Assembly (NCBI GenBank): GCA_947034895.1
Contig: OX344764.1
Span: forward strand, 73,761,348-73,825,347
DNA: 64,000 nt
From: Rhytidiadelphus loreus
Lineage: Eukaryota > Streptophyta > Bryopsida > Hypnales > Hylocomiaceae
Direction of reading: 5' to 3'
The position numbers were made by a program, and so were the translations under genes. How positions within the stretch are numbered: the stretch's first letter is position 1; every line of letters begins with the position of its first letter. The notes below the pieces were generated by a model. That model saw only the letters and a list, made by a program, of their open reading frames with translations. It made no database searches and had not been told where the DNA came from. Shown here in pieces: positions 12,430-24,200 of this stretch.

Positions 12430-12786
12430 GACAAGGCGTCCGGACGTCCAGCTGGACGTCCGGACATCCAAAGTCCGCGGACGCTGACCCCAGGACGTCT
12501 TTTGACATACCTAGCAGTAGATGGCGTCTGACCGCTGGACGGGCGGACGGCCGATTCTTCCGACGGTACAGGAGCGGACGCCCCGTCGGATCAGGAGCGG
12601 ACGGCCCGACGGAGGAGGAGCGGACTGGCGACCGGATGTCCATCCACCCGTCGGGGGCCCGTCCGCTTTGGACGGTGACCGTGCGATGTGACGGACGCCG
12701 ATTTTCCACCGTTCGATCTTGCCGTCCGCATGTGTGCCGTCCGATGCTCCCGTACGTGGATTCATGCCGTCCGACTGCATAAATAG
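12430..12786. promoter_or_regulatory. GGACG/CGTCC array and TATA-like box upstream of the first CKKY gene
   Basis: More than a dozen GGACG or CGTCC boxes in mixed orientation run from the hAT-2 left end to about 12775, followed at once by GCATAAATAG (12777-12786). The ATG is 167 bp downstream. The array probably serves both as transposase-binding subterminal DNA and as upstream promoter DNA. Confidence 0.6.
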
Positions 12787-12952
12787 CGGAGAGCACGGCT
12801 TATTTTGCCACAATCGTTTCCCTTGCGGAGTGGGTGATCTAGTGCCTAAGGCTCTGTGCGCCTCTTCCGTTTTGGTGTGCAAATGATTGTGATCGAACCC
12901 TAAATTGTTTCAAGTGTAAGTGCGAATCATTAATCATTTAAGCAAGCTTACC

Positions 12953-14053
12953 ATGCCTCGCGATAAGAAATCGAAGTCCAGTAAGAAGGGCAAATCCCAA
13001 GACATAAATTGGGATGATTGGGACAACCAAATGTGTGTAGCTGAACCGGGATGGGAAGAAGAACCCAAAAAAACTTGGGACTGCACGACGTGCAAGAAGT
13101 ACATCAAAATGACGCACCTCTCCAAAATATGGTCCAGAGAACGCGCAGAGGTGCAAGTTCGTCGTTGGGAAGGACAAATTTCCACATGCCAAAGCAAACA
13201 CTTTGTTCATCGATACGAGGAAGTAACACGTTCAGCTCAAATACGGGACTCCAAACCGAATTTAATGAACTATTCCAACATGAGCATGGTTTGGGCGGAG
13301 ATTGTACTCCACAAAGATGTAGATTGGCGCACAATTTACGGAAAAGATGTTACCCACTTGAATCGCAGTGATGCGGTACTTTATACCAGTTGGATTGGGC
13401 CGAGCGATTGCATGCCAGAGTGGTCTAATCAAGGCCAGTTTGGATTTCCACCGGTTGTATTGCCGGATGCAGAAGATGAATGGTCAGGTGATGATGATGA
13501 GAAAGACACTCCAACACCCGCGAGGATGGAAGAGAGGCACGAGCGTACAGAAGATCGGGAGGACATTCAATACCAACAAGAAATGCGAGAGGCAATGCAA
13601 AGAAGCCTAGAAGACCGTGGTCGACAATATGGCCATCATGGGGTGTACAGACCCGATCGTGGTGCATATGACTCGCAAGATACGCGAAGTATTTCACACT
13701 ACGATAATGACCCTCAAGGGGGGTATCACAGCTCAAGGACAAGCCACGGAACCACGCATCATTTTGAAGGTAATCAGGGAGGCTCCCAATACAACTTTAC
13801 GTCTACTGGAGGTGGTTCTCATGAACCTCAAGGAGGCCCTTCTTATGGCAGTTCAACTCAAGGAGCATCTACTCACAATGATTCAATTCCTCCTCCAACT
13901 TTTGGAGGTCCATACCAAGGACATTATGGACAAGCAAGTGGGCAAAACAAATATGGAGACGACTACTATGGCGGAGGACCATTTCTCAATATTTATAGGT
14001 CTAGTGGTACAGGCCCAAGCCAAAAAGATGACACCGAATCAGAATCTGAGTGA
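12953..14053 (+). CDS. hAT-2 cargo protein with CKKY domain and Gln/Gly/Tyr-rich tail
   Basis: 366 codons from ATG at 12953 (MPRDKKSKSSKKGK). The N-terminus is Lys/Ser-rich and nuclear-like. Residues about 47-124 form the CKKY domain: CKKYIKMTHLSKIW, later HFVHR, and SMVWAEIVLHKDVDW, with conserved Cys and His that could bind metal. The same domain order occurs in the protein at 25480-28767. An acidic patch (EWSGDDDEKD) follows, then a low-complexity tail rich in G, Q, H, S and Y, probably disordered. No catalytic motif is seen and the family is not recognised. It is preceded by a GGACG array and TATA-like box. The frame is intact, in contrast to the transposase genes nearby, which suggests it is either young or maintained. 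Confidence 0.75.
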   Translation: MPRDKKSKSSKKGKSQDINWDDWDNQMCVAEPGWEEEPKKTWDCTTCKKYIKMTHLSKIWSRERAEVQVRRWEGQISTCQSKHFVHRYEEVTRSAQIRDSKPNLMNYSNMSMVWAEIVLHKDVDWRTIYGKDVTHLNRSDAVLYTSWIGPSDCMPEWSNQGQFGFPPVVLPDAEDEWSGDDDEKDTPTPARMEERHERTEDREDIQYQQEMREAMQRSLEDRGRQYGHHGVYRPDRGAYDSQDTRSISHYDNDPQGGYHSSRTSHGTTHHFEGNQGGSQYNFTSTGGGSHEPQGGPSYGSSTQGASTHNDSIPPPTFGGPYQGHYGQASGQNKYGDDYYGGGPFLNIYRSSGTGPSQKDDTESESE

Positions 14054-15424
14054 AGTAGATTGGACTATTGGACATTTGTAAGATTGTAGTTGTTGTCTCA
14101 CAATACAATCAAGTGATTGTAAATTTGTAATCTCTTGCCACATAATATAGAAAGTGACAAGCACGGTACAAAGATGTTGGCTCTTAACAAATAGTATTTT
14201 CCTATTTGTAAATTATGAATAAAATATATTGTAATTAAGCCCTAAAGCCCTATGGATGTTTTTAGAAAAATGGATTTGTTCGGACCACTTCTACGGTATA
14301 TACCGTAGAAAAACATCAACATCAATTTCTGGGGGGAATTTAAATAAAGTATTTTGTACATAACTTATTTGAGAGCATGGCGCCACGGGGGGGACACTCT
14401 TCGTATTTTCTGGATACCACGTGCGGCGCTGGGGTATTTTTAGGGGGGGTATTTATTTATTTTTTTGAATTTTCAGGCCCCTATAATTACTTATAAACCC
14501 CCCTAGAGCCCATATTATCATGCCTATCTTTACTTATAATACGTACATAGGCTGAATTTATTGGAGGCTATTTTCTTTATAAAGAACAAAACTAATTTAA
14601 CAAGTAATGAGAATTAAAGTGACAAGATATGCCCTGTACACCCACAAGATTCAACTTTAAGGCAAAAAATGGATGTGTTTACATTAGAATGCATACTTGA
14701 AGACAAATACATGCACAAATGCTAAATAAAAGCAAGACATTACAAATGACAAAGTAATGAAAGAGTTTAATGTACAAAATGTATTAAAAAACACAAACAT
14801 TACAAATGAAAAAGTAATGAAAGAGTTTAATGTACTAAAGGTGTTAAAAAACACAACATTACAAATCATTTACAAGAACTATGGCAACAAGCTGCAGTTC
14901 TAAGCCATCCAACACATGTGAAAAAAAATTTAGAGTCTATGACACAAATGTCTACTTGTACATGAGACTCATAGTCACCCCAAACCAATTGGAGAAGTGA
15001 TCAGCTCCTTCACTCCTACAACCATGTTCTGCAAATCCACCAATCATCACATTCCAAGTGATTACACTGCACCCCATAAATCACAAGTCACAAGTCTGAT
15101 TGACAAAACCAGCAGCCTCTCAGAAAACAGTCATGCATCAAAAAAGATGCCACACTTCCAATACATGTGAACAAGTGCATCCCTCACACACAAATGTGAC
15201 TGAAGTCCTCCTTTCAGCTCTACTTTCAGCTCTACAAGGCCCCAAGATGTGCACATGCATTCAAAAAAATTGCATAAGGAATAGCATTTGGTTTAGGGCC
15301 AACCGGTTGCACTTGAAGAAGCACTTCAACTGGTTTGTGCCCACAGCCATGTTCAGCGACTCCACCAATCCTCACGGTCCATGCAATTCATGCGATCCTC
15401 CACAACTCATCCTTCACTTGTGCA
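14054..15424. other. 3' region of the CKKY gene and AT-rich spacer
   Basis: Downstream sequence is AT-rich. It includes an approximately 70-bp direct repeat at 14737-14870 (words AAAGTAATGAAAGAGTTTAATG and ACATTACAAATGA recur). The remaining open frames are short and not supported. Confidence 0.5.
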
Positions 15425-15697
15425 TCATCCACACTTGGAAGATCTGTCTTCGCCCGCAGCACGCAGGGGCAGCACATAAACATGTCCAGGCATGTCGCTG
15501 AAGGATTCCATCCTCTGCGGAACTCTGATTTGATCATCGTTGTCCCAGAATTCGAATGGCCATTCGAGCGCCGCTTTGTCCTCCAGACGCAGCCTCAAAG
15601 ACGCGTAGGTTTCATCGGCTGAAACCTTCACCTTGCTGTACAGAGTTGCAACACCGAAGTCTTCCTCCATCGTCCATAGCTTGATACAAGTCGCCAT
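15425..15697 (-). CDS. 90-residue hAT-2 cargo ORF, unknown
   Basis: The frame starts at ATG 15697 (MATCIKLWTMEED) and ends TGA at 15425. It contains ADETYASLRLRLEDK, EWPFEFWDNDD and HVYVLPL, a mixed charged/hydrophobic composition typical of a small folded domain, possibly ubiquitin-like, but I do not recognise the family. There is no GGACG array upstream. Instead the upstream 1 kb is an array of GATCGCGCAC words. An AG acceptor-like TTTGCAG lies just upstream, so this could be the last exon of a spliced gene. Confidence 0.5.
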   Translation of the reverse strand: MATCIKLWTMEEDFGVATLYSKVKVSADETYASLRLRLEDKAALEWPFEFWDNDDQIRVPQRMESFSDMPGHVYVLPLRAAGEDRSSKCG

Positions 15698-15939
15698 CTC
15701 GTTCAACAAGTACCGCTGCAAACAACCCTAAACCCAAACAACCCCTCCACAAGCAATAGCAAACACCTTCGTCACGCTGCCGTGCCGTGAACACGAGTCC
15801 GGAACAAATCGCAGGCATACAGAACCCCCGCCCGAAGATTCCCCAGCACCGTCGTGAACACACTAGCAGAAAACACACCCGCACAAACGAACACACGAAC
15901 AACACCCGCACTCCGTGACGCCGCTGACCTGAACACACC

Positions 15940-16680
15940 ACCACAATTGATCGCGCACAAACGAGCAAGCTAAAACAATCCCGAACACCATCCTCCACGC
16001 TGGTGAACCTTGCACACCCCAGCAGAACTGATCGCGCACCCCGCAAAAGCAAACCCCGCACCAGACAGAACTGATCGCGCACACCGCAAGAGCAAACCCC
16101 GCACCAGGCAGAACTGATCGCGCACCCCGCAAAAGCAAAACCCCGCACCAGGAATCGGTGATCGCGCACCCCGCAAAAGCAAACCCCGCGCCAGGAATCG
16201 GTGATCGCGCACCCCTCAAAAGCAAACCCCGCACCAGGAATCGAGAACACCTTTGTCACGCCGCTGACCCCAAAACAGAATTCCACAACTGATTGCGCAC
16301 AAACAACTGGTCGCGCACAAACAACTGATCGGGCACAAACAACTGATCGCGCACACACAAGCAAGCGCCCCCGCACAAGGAATCGCCGACCCCTTCGTTC
16401 ACCTCCTCACCCTAAGCCCACCACCAATCTGATCGCGCACCCACAACCAAGCGCATGCCATCCCCAAGAGCAGCCTCCACGGTTCAGCCGAAGAACTGAT
16501 CGCGCGAATCGGAAACACCATCTCCACGCTGCCGTCCCTCAACAAGCAGCAGAACTCATCGCGCGATTAACCCTAAACCGCACCCAGATTGCAAACAAAT
16601 TCGTGAACACACGCTGCCGTCACTCAAGAAGCTGGAGAACTCATCGCGTGATTAACCCTCAACCGCACCCAGATTTGCAA
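15940..16680. repeat. GATCGCGCAC-word array including a 43-bp tandem repeat
   Basis: At 16028-16250 a unit of 43 bp (CTGATCGCGCACCCCGCAAA plus 23 more) is repeated about five times, at 16028, 16071, 16114 and 16158 onward. The word TGATCGCGC recurs with looser spacing to about 16640. The long minus-strand open frame across it is a repeat artefact. Confidence 0.8.
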
Positions 16681-16739
16681 ACAAATTCGTGAACACACGC
16701 TGCCGCGCCTCCCTCCCAACCTCGAAATTATCGTTCGCG

Positions 16740-17822
16740 CCTAAACCCTAGCAGTAGTCGTTAAACTTAACAGACAGAACAGATGGAAACTACCCCATTC
16801 ATCGACTGACTACAAGATATGTTGTAGTTATACTTCAGATTTGTATAGTACCTGTATCTTACTAGTACTGTAGCATAACCATAACTGAACCTAGTAAATA
16901 GAATTCCTTGGATCCTATTCTTTGGCCCCTATTTTACATTTAAAAAATAATTAATGGACCATAATTTTCGGGTATCTATTTTACTTATAAAAGACATGTC
17001 ACTTTTTAAGTCCCCTTCTTTAAATGTAAAATCTTTATAAATTTTACCTATGATGAATTAAATCCACCCTATTTTTCGCCACAGGTCACTTTGTAAAGCG
17101 CGGGGAGTGTCCTCCCCTAGCATGGCGCCAAAATTTCAAAAATTTTGACCGCATGGATTGAAAGATATGGCATGATAAGCACTGCATTTGAAATTGAGAA
17201 CGCCTTTAATCTTAGGCAAAATTTCAGTAAAGAATTTTTTACAAATTAAAATCTGCAATTTCGGTTTAATTTACAAGACCACAACCCAATTATGCTTTGG
17301 AATTTTAATTTCATTTAGGGTTCTAGAATAATGAACGGAAAATTGATTCAAGGAGTTTGGCACTTAAGCTTCTCCTAAACAAAATCAACTTCGCAAAACA
17401 ACATATTGTATAATTGTATTATTTCAATACAAATGGTGTTGTTACTTTGTTGCCCCCCAATGAAAATTTGGGGGATTCTCTTGCATGTGCCATATACATT
17501 TACACGATAGATCATACAATTTAGCACACCACCTTGCCAACCTAGGTGGCTAGGTACCCAACAATCCAACATCAATGATACATCAAGAAGAAGAACTCCA
17601 AGTCTACATTTCTCATCCACCCAAAAAAGATGTTTTGTATTTAAATAGTTTGTGTTCCGAAAAATACAAAATGTTCAAAACGGAAAGCCAATTTCACATA
17701 TATTGGCATACATTGATGGTGTATATATAGTCTATAGTTAGCACACATAGTAACGTACATCCTCACTGATACATTTATCGATTACTTCTATAATCTATAG
17801 TACTATGTAGCACACTCATATA
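16740..17822. other. Spacer between the small ORF's upstream region and the kinase gene
   Basis: AT-rich, with no supported gene. It includes the 3' side of the minus-strand kinase gene. Confidence 0.5.
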
Positions 17823-19307
17823 TTAATATGAGTGACGGAAGTGGTCATCTGGAATAGGCCAATTGTAAGAATTAGTAAATCGTTGGATGATTTCGGAAAA
17901 ACTTCCGCGCTCCGCAATCACTGAATTGCAAAGGCGATCCAAGTAGAGGTGAAATACCCTTGCCAAATCGTGGTGGCTAAACCTCGTATGTCCTTCATTT
18001 TCACGATGAAGCGATGTGTAGGCCTCTGACATGCATAGTTTGTTGATCCGTTGAGCTATTCGACCAACGGCATATTCCTCTGATTTACGTGACAAAGTTG
18101 GAATCATTTCCACATCCGCATCTTTGCGGTGCATGTATGCAATTGAAGGGTCCACCCACCACCTTCGGTTCAAAGCTACATCCCGATCTGCCGCGGATGT
18201 GAACGTATACAATGACTTCATTGGTTCAGTACGAACCGTAGACATGCCCCAATCGCAAACTCCAATGTAAACACGTGATTCATCCTCAGGAAAGTGAAAC
18301 ATGATATTGTCAGGAGAAATATCATTGTGTAGATGACCCGCATTGTGGACTGCATTTATGATATGCACCAATGCCCATGCCAACTCGGTGCACTTCTTTC
18401 TCCATCGACCAAGACGGAAAGCTTGAATCACCTCTTCGGGCGTTGGTTGTGAATAAGACAATCGAATGGCAATGTTATCTGGATAATCATTATCGAGAAT
18501 CAACATTTGCCGCAATGTACCACCATTCCACCAATATGCATACCCTTCATTGTTTGTTGCATGGACAGTGGCAAACCGAATAACTCCGTCATGTGGAATC
18601 CTCACTGCCATTGATTCGTTTTGGTGCTCCAACTTCGCAAGTTGAGGACGAATCCGTTGTTGATGAGATATCTTTGCAGCAAATTCCCAAAATGACGGAA
18701 TCTCATGACATCCTTCAATTTGAACCCTGCGAATTGTTGCGTATCCGCCCTTCAAGATTTTGTCATCTTGTAGAATCACCCTTGCTGTGTCTGGTAGTGC
18801 TATGAGATGTCGTCGTCCACGTTGCAATTCTACATCTCCTTCATCCGAAGTCCACCAATCCAATGACCCTCGCCGATTGCGTCTCTTTGCAAACGGAGCG
18901 CAACGACGAACAAACAAGTCAGCTTTGAGAATGACTTGTTCAAAGCTTTCATCACTTGCACGGTGTTCCCTCCCGTATTTTTCTAGGATCACCTTCGCAT
19001 TCCACAATGCGTCTTGCACCCTGTTCTTTAGAAATTGTTGAAAGCCTTTCTTCTCCATTTCATGAATCCATTCTGGAACGTTTAGAGCATCCGTGAACTT
19101 CTGTGTCATATCCATCTTGAATTTGTCTACACATTCCTCTTGGTATCTCACATATTTAGTGTCAAGAGACACTGTAGTTTCCGCCTCATAAAACTTCACA
19201 ATGTATTCAATCAAGAATGCTTTGCAAGCATTGGAAGGAAGTTCACGTGCTGAGTCAATATCAGGCACCACATTCTTCCCCTTCGCCGCTCTCTTCGGTC
19301 TCGGCAT
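17823..19307 (-). CDS. hAT-2 cargo: protein-kinase-like protein
   Basis: 494 residues, uninterrupted, from ATG 19307 (MPRPKRAAKGK). Residues 1-170 are a charged helical N-terminal region. The kinase-like domain spans about 175-480: a Gly-loop-like LKGGYATIRRV (185-195), the ATP-site lysine in FAAKIS (K212), the catalytic loop HLHNDISPDNIMF (H327, N328, D329, N334) and DWG in place of DFG (D352). The catalytic Arg is Asn and the usual loop Lys is Ser, giving HND-I-S, reminiscent of fungal FunK1-like and other atypical kinases. Metal- and nucleotide-binding residues are kept, so activity is plausible but unproven. Upstream is a GGACGG array with a TATA box. Inside a DNA transposon, a kinase is unusual cargo. 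Confidence 0.8.
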   Translation of the reverse strand: MPRPKRAAKGKNVVPDIDSARELPSNACKAFLIEYIVKFYEAETTVSLDTKYVRYQEECVDKFKMDMTQKFTDALNVPEWIHEMEKKGFQQFLKNRVQDALWNAKVILEKYGREHRASDESFEQVILKADLFVRRCAPFAKRRNRRGSLDWWTSDEGDVELQRGRRHLIALPDTARVILQDDKILKGGYATIRRVQIEGCHEIPSFWEFAAKISHQQRIRPQLAKLEHQNESMAVRIPHDGVIRFATVHATNNEGYAYWWNGGTLRQMLILDNDYPDNIAIRLSYSQPTPEEVIQAFRLGRWRKKCTELAWALVHIINAVHNAGHLHNDISPDNIMFHFPEDESRVYIGVCDWGMSTVRTEPMKSLYTFTSAADRDVALNRRWWVDPSIAYMHRKDADVEMIPTLSRKSEEYAVGRIAQRINKLCMSEAYTSLHRENEGHTRFSHHDLARVFHLYLDRLCNSVIAERGSFSEIIQRFTNSYNWPIPDDHFRHSY

Positions 19308-19504
19308 CGTAGAAAGTATTAATTTTTAGTCCCAATTTAATTCATAAAAAATTACAGTGCACCAAGTACACATAAACTGGAAAAAACGGGCAAAATATAG
19401 GCCCCCAAAACCCAACTCCTACCTTCCCAACAAAAGGAGCCAATGGAGGATAAACCACCAAGCTCTCCGCTCTCTCTTGCAAAGCACAAGGGGGAAGGCA
19501 AAAG

Positions 19505-19822
19505 TGAGAGCGGACGGGCCGTCCGCACCGCCTTATATGAGGCGGACGGCCTCGAGGTCCGCACGAGCGGACGGACCCCAAAGCGGATGGCCAACGGTCC
19601 GCCTCGCTTCGGCCGTCCAATGAAACGGACGGATCGGCAGTCCGCTTCATCGGACGGCCAGAACAAACCGCCCAACCGGACGCCGAAATCGCGGACGGCG
19701 ATCAGCAGCTGGACGGCGACTCCGACACGCGGACGGCGGCTCCGACGAGCGGACGGGGGCTCCAACAGGCGGACAGCAGCGTGGGAACGGAGGACGGCGG
19801 GGTCCGCCTAAGCGGACGGGGG
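19505..19822 (-). promoter_or_regulatory. GGACGG array and TATA box upstream of the kinase gene
   Basis: About 15 GGACG boxes in 320 bp. On the minus strand TCATATAAGG (19540-19531) lies within the array, 224 bp before the ATG. Open frames across the array on both strands are artefacts. Confidence 0.6.
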
Positions 19823-21244
19823 TGGGATTTTGAAGTGCATCCCGCCCAAATTGATCATTACGGCCTTAGGGGTCTTTGAATCCTTGATGTCACCAACTGG
19901 CTGGCCCTCCGGTTCAATTTCATTTTTAATGTGGTTCCTTTGTGCCAATGGCGCTGGGATTTCATTTGATCTAAAAATTAAAAAATAAATAGAAAAAAGG
20001 ATGTGTGAATTTAGGAATTATCTAAAAGATTCACATATTTTTGTATGTTGTTTTTACGTGCATGCATTGAGTTTATAATTTTCTCTTATTTTCTAGGGAT
20101 GCAATTGAATTTCCTATGATATAAATTTTTAAATGAAATGAAGAATTGAACACATGGTAATTTAATTCTACTTATTTGAACTTCGAGAAAAAACTTAAAG
20201 CTTCCCATTGTCCAAATGAAGCTACGAGGTTTGTTTCTTGTATGTCAACACCTCATAAAATGGTCATTTCAAAACCAAAGACAAAAATTCTTTTAAATGG
20301 TATTTTACATGAAGGGGATATTAGGGGCTTGCAAAGGTTTTGATACTCTAGCATGAAAACGTGTGGAAGTAGATTTCTAGAAGTCTCCCCCCCCCCTCCC
20401 TTTGAGTTGAATGAATTTATTGATTTCCAATGTATTGATTTCCATTCTTTAAAGAATCATAAGGTGCCAAAATATTAGCGCCAATTATATCAAGTTAAAT
20501 TAATTCTAGTATGAAATTATAACTTGCTCAATCACTAGGGTGGGACAACGTGCTATGAAAATAGTGCATACACTTGTCTTCTTATAACCTCACAAGTTCA
20601 TGTGCACCCTACTAGGCATTCAAGCAAATTTTTAAAAGTCTAAACATCTACATGGTTAGGGAATGCAAGGACAAATGTTTCTTTCGTTGTGGATACTAAA
20701 AGGCCATGTTTTTTTTTCATACGTACAACACACTTTGAATGGCTTGGGCACTCAAACCTCTAAAAGATTTGATCCATTGGAAAATTAATCAACTTTGAAT
20801 ATTACATGAATTGGACCTTGGGAATTGTTTGCAATTCAATAACTCCTTTCCATTTTGTTATTAGTTCTATTTGGAATTTTGGGGGGCATATTTGTTTATC
20901 CAAAATCAAAGACAAAGGATTGTGATTGTCACCCCCATTTGGACAACGAAAGGCCTAAACCCTATACCCTAAACCCTAACAAGGGTTTGGAGGCATTGCA
21001 TTAGTCAAAATACTACCTTTGAGTCCGTGGATTGCCTTGACATTTATGAAAACCAAGTCAATGCTTCGAACATTGAAACATTCCTTCATCAATGAGCACC
21101 CGGTACTAGTACAACGTCTCTACATTCCCAAATGAAAGAATCCTATGCTTCTGGAAATCAGGAGAGGACTAGAGGACTCAAGAGGGTGAAAACAAGGCCC
21201 AAACTCCCCAAAGTGTGCTTGGGCGGACCTCGGGGAGGGAAGGG
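19823..21244. other. AT-rich spacer in hAT-2, no gene seen
   Basis: No credible coding region. It holds a short telomere-like run of CCCTAAACCCTAAC type near 20949-20985, common as an interstitial motif in plants. Confidence 0.5.
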
Positions 21245-24200
21245 TGTGGGCGCTTAATTACCCACCCTTGGTAATTAATCGGACACAACCAGGTTCTAGG
21301 GGTTAACTAAATTCTAACCTAACGGGTGACTAAACGTCGGTCCATTGTGCCTTCCAAGCAATGGATCTTCTTTTCTAAGTTCCTAGTTTCCGCGGGTGAC
21401 AATGGAGTTGTCCCCAATTGGCGAGGGAATAGTTCGGGCTAACCGTCCCCTAACGGCAACCTATGCGAACTACCACCGAATCTATCCTAATCTATGGGAA
21501 TCTGAGGCTAAATGACCTCCCCTAGGACTGAGGAGGGATTACCTAAGTCCCTTCCATGGTTTCTTGAGTTGATTGGGTCTCTTTCTAATCTAAGTTATCT
21601 TTTTCCCTAATTTAATTTTCTAATTTAATTTATCTAATTTACTTCCTAATTTAATCTTCTAATTTAATTTATCTAATTTATCTTCTAATTTAAATGATCT
21701 AATTTATCTTCTAATTTATCTTCTAATTTAAATGATCTAATTTATCTTCTAATTTATCTTCTAATTTAAATGATCTAATTTATCTTCTAATTTATCTTCT
21801 AATTTAAATGATCTAATTTATCTTCTAATTTAAATGATCTAATTTATCTTCTAATTTAAATGATCTAATTTATCTTCTAATTTAAATTATCTTTTTTTCC
21901 TAATCTATTTTCTAATCTAAATGATCTAATTTATCTTCTTGGTTGAGTTCTGACCTTAACGGCTACTAATTCCTAGTCCTATTGATAAACTTCTAGGTCT
22001 AAACTTAAAGCCCCCCCTTACTTCCTATCTACTAGTCGGAATTAATCACTAATTAACAGAGGTTAGCGTAAATTCAAGGAAAAGCGCAGGGGGTTAGTTT
22101 ATCGACCCACCTGATCGTTGTTTGTATGCGCGACCTTCGCCTCCATGCCTCCGGCCGCGTGCTCGTATTCCATGGTAGACACGTATTTTGAATCGGTCAA
22201 ATGCCTACGGCTTAGTCTTTTGCGAGGTAGTACACTCTAACGACCCTTAATAGTCCCTTTCCTTTTCTTTGTCTCCTCCTCTTTTACTCCCACACTATTC
22301 CTACCAAACTCTTAATGGAGCCTTACACTATGACGCTAACTTCTTACGAGCCTAACTACCCTCTTACGTTGTCATGTCCCGCGTCATTCTCATCCTTCCT
22401 CTAATGGTTGGAGAGGCCCTTTTGGGGATTCCCTTACGCCCCTAAGCCTACTTTACTATTTATCTTCTCTCTCCTTTCTCCCCTACTTAGTCATGTTCCT
22501 CTCTAATCTCGCTCCATTGTTTGTTTTGTCTTGTTGGAGGGATGTGAGAGCGTTCGGTTGCATGTGCAGGTCGGGCGTGCGAACGGCGACTTCTTTTCCT
22601 CCCCCCTCCCTTTGCTTGCTCTTGGGATTGATAAGCTTTTATTTTATACCCTCTAACTGGACCCCCAGTTTTCAGTCCTGTCGGGGTAAAAATCCAAAAA
22701 AAAAGGAGATTGGGGCCCCACAGGGCATCGTTCCGTTTGGTCTGGAGCAACCAGTTTGTGAGAGCAACTAGCTGTGAGAGCAACCAGCTGTTGTATCGGC
22801 ACTGGACTGCTGCTATACCGGCCTGCTGTACTGGCCTGTTGTACCGGCCGCTGGCCCGACTTGCTGTACCGGCCGTTGGACTGGCAGGCTGGCTGGGCTG
22901 GCTGGGCTCAAAATTCCTCACCCTCGGGTTCCCGTATGGGAACCCACTTACACAAAATTAAACTGGATGTCGTTCGTCTAGGGTCAAGGTCAAAGCTTCG
23001 CCGTGGGGGTTAAACTTGGATTTTGTGACTCTTAATCCCGCTACCTCGGGACGGGGAGGGCTGCTATTTCCCTACAACCTAGGACAATTCTTGGGGGCTA
23101 AACTTTGGCTTTTCCCAAGAAGATCTTGGGAACTAAACTTTGGAGCCAAAAAATGTATGGGGTGCAAAGCTTCGCCGTCAAATTGGTTTTGACACCAACT
23201 CTAAGACTTGGGATGCCCCTGGGTCCAAAGCTTCGCCGTCTAAGGCCTGTTTTGACACACATTCTAAGACTAGGGTAGTTTATAGGTTCAAAGCTTCGCC
23301 GCCTTAAGGGCAGTGGGGCCCACACACAAATAACACGGAAGGTTGACTACGGTTAGGACTGAATTACAAGGCAATCGTGTCCGCAAAGTAAGCATAAACA
23401 AGGCCCGACTTACATACTAAAGGCCCCCCAAAGCGGCATCGCCAAGGTACGGTGGGGGGTGACTTTAGGATTAGTACAAGGTACAACGAGGACACGCAAG
23501 CGTAAGTGAAACCCACTCAACCCACAACAAGGTACAAGGTAAGGTAGAAGGGCCCAAGGGGACCTTCGAAAGCTTGAAATAGAACAACAACGGAAGCCAA
23601 AAGTGCTCCAAAAACACCGTAGAGGTTTTTTGGCTTGAAACGCCAAAAATTCCAAGATAGCTTGGACCCACGGACCCAAAACAAGTATTGGGGGTGTTTT
23701 GGGAGAGAGAAGGGCCCCCTTTTATAGGTTTCCAAGGGCCTACTCCCCCCCTCGATGAGTAACCTCATCCATCCGGATTTTCATCCAACTTTGAGATTTT
23801 CACCTAATCTTGGGTTTTACGCTGGTCCTAGTTTCTAACTTTTGGAGTTTAGCTCGGAATTGCAAATGGATTGCGCCAATGGCTTCAGAATGCCATTTTT
23901 AGCCTAAGGAACCCCCAACCCCTATTTCTATCACAAAAAACCCCTCGGAAACTAGTGCCAACTGGAGCCAATTAAAAGGGTAAAAACCTAACTTTTGGGG
24001 TTTACCTCTTTTGGCTTGGGCAACTAGCTAGGGTTGTTGGGAAGCTCTAGGGAGTAAGAAAAGGCTCCTTGATGTCCTCGTTCCGACTTCGTACGCTCCC
24101 GGGACGCCGGTCAACCCCGCAAAGATCCTGCCGTAAATATTAATTGGGGGGATGTTGTCAGTTTCGGCTGCTTCCCGCTATTGGAACGCCATGAAATTTG

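Noticed and set aside
16028..16250. CRISPR-like array
   Set aside because: Units are contiguous tandem repeats without distinct spacers, in a plant transposon.
15612..16376. 254-codon minus-strand ORF rich in Cys/Arg/Val
   Set aside because: It covers the 43-bp tandem array and neighbouring words and has no domain; other frames are open too.
20949..20985. Telomere
   Set aside because: Only a few degenerate CCCTAAA units inside unrelated sequence, so an interstitial motif.
22487..22961. ORFs on both strands in LTR 1
   Set aside because: Low-complexity and repeat-derived (CTGTACCGGCC words), not conserved in LTR 2.
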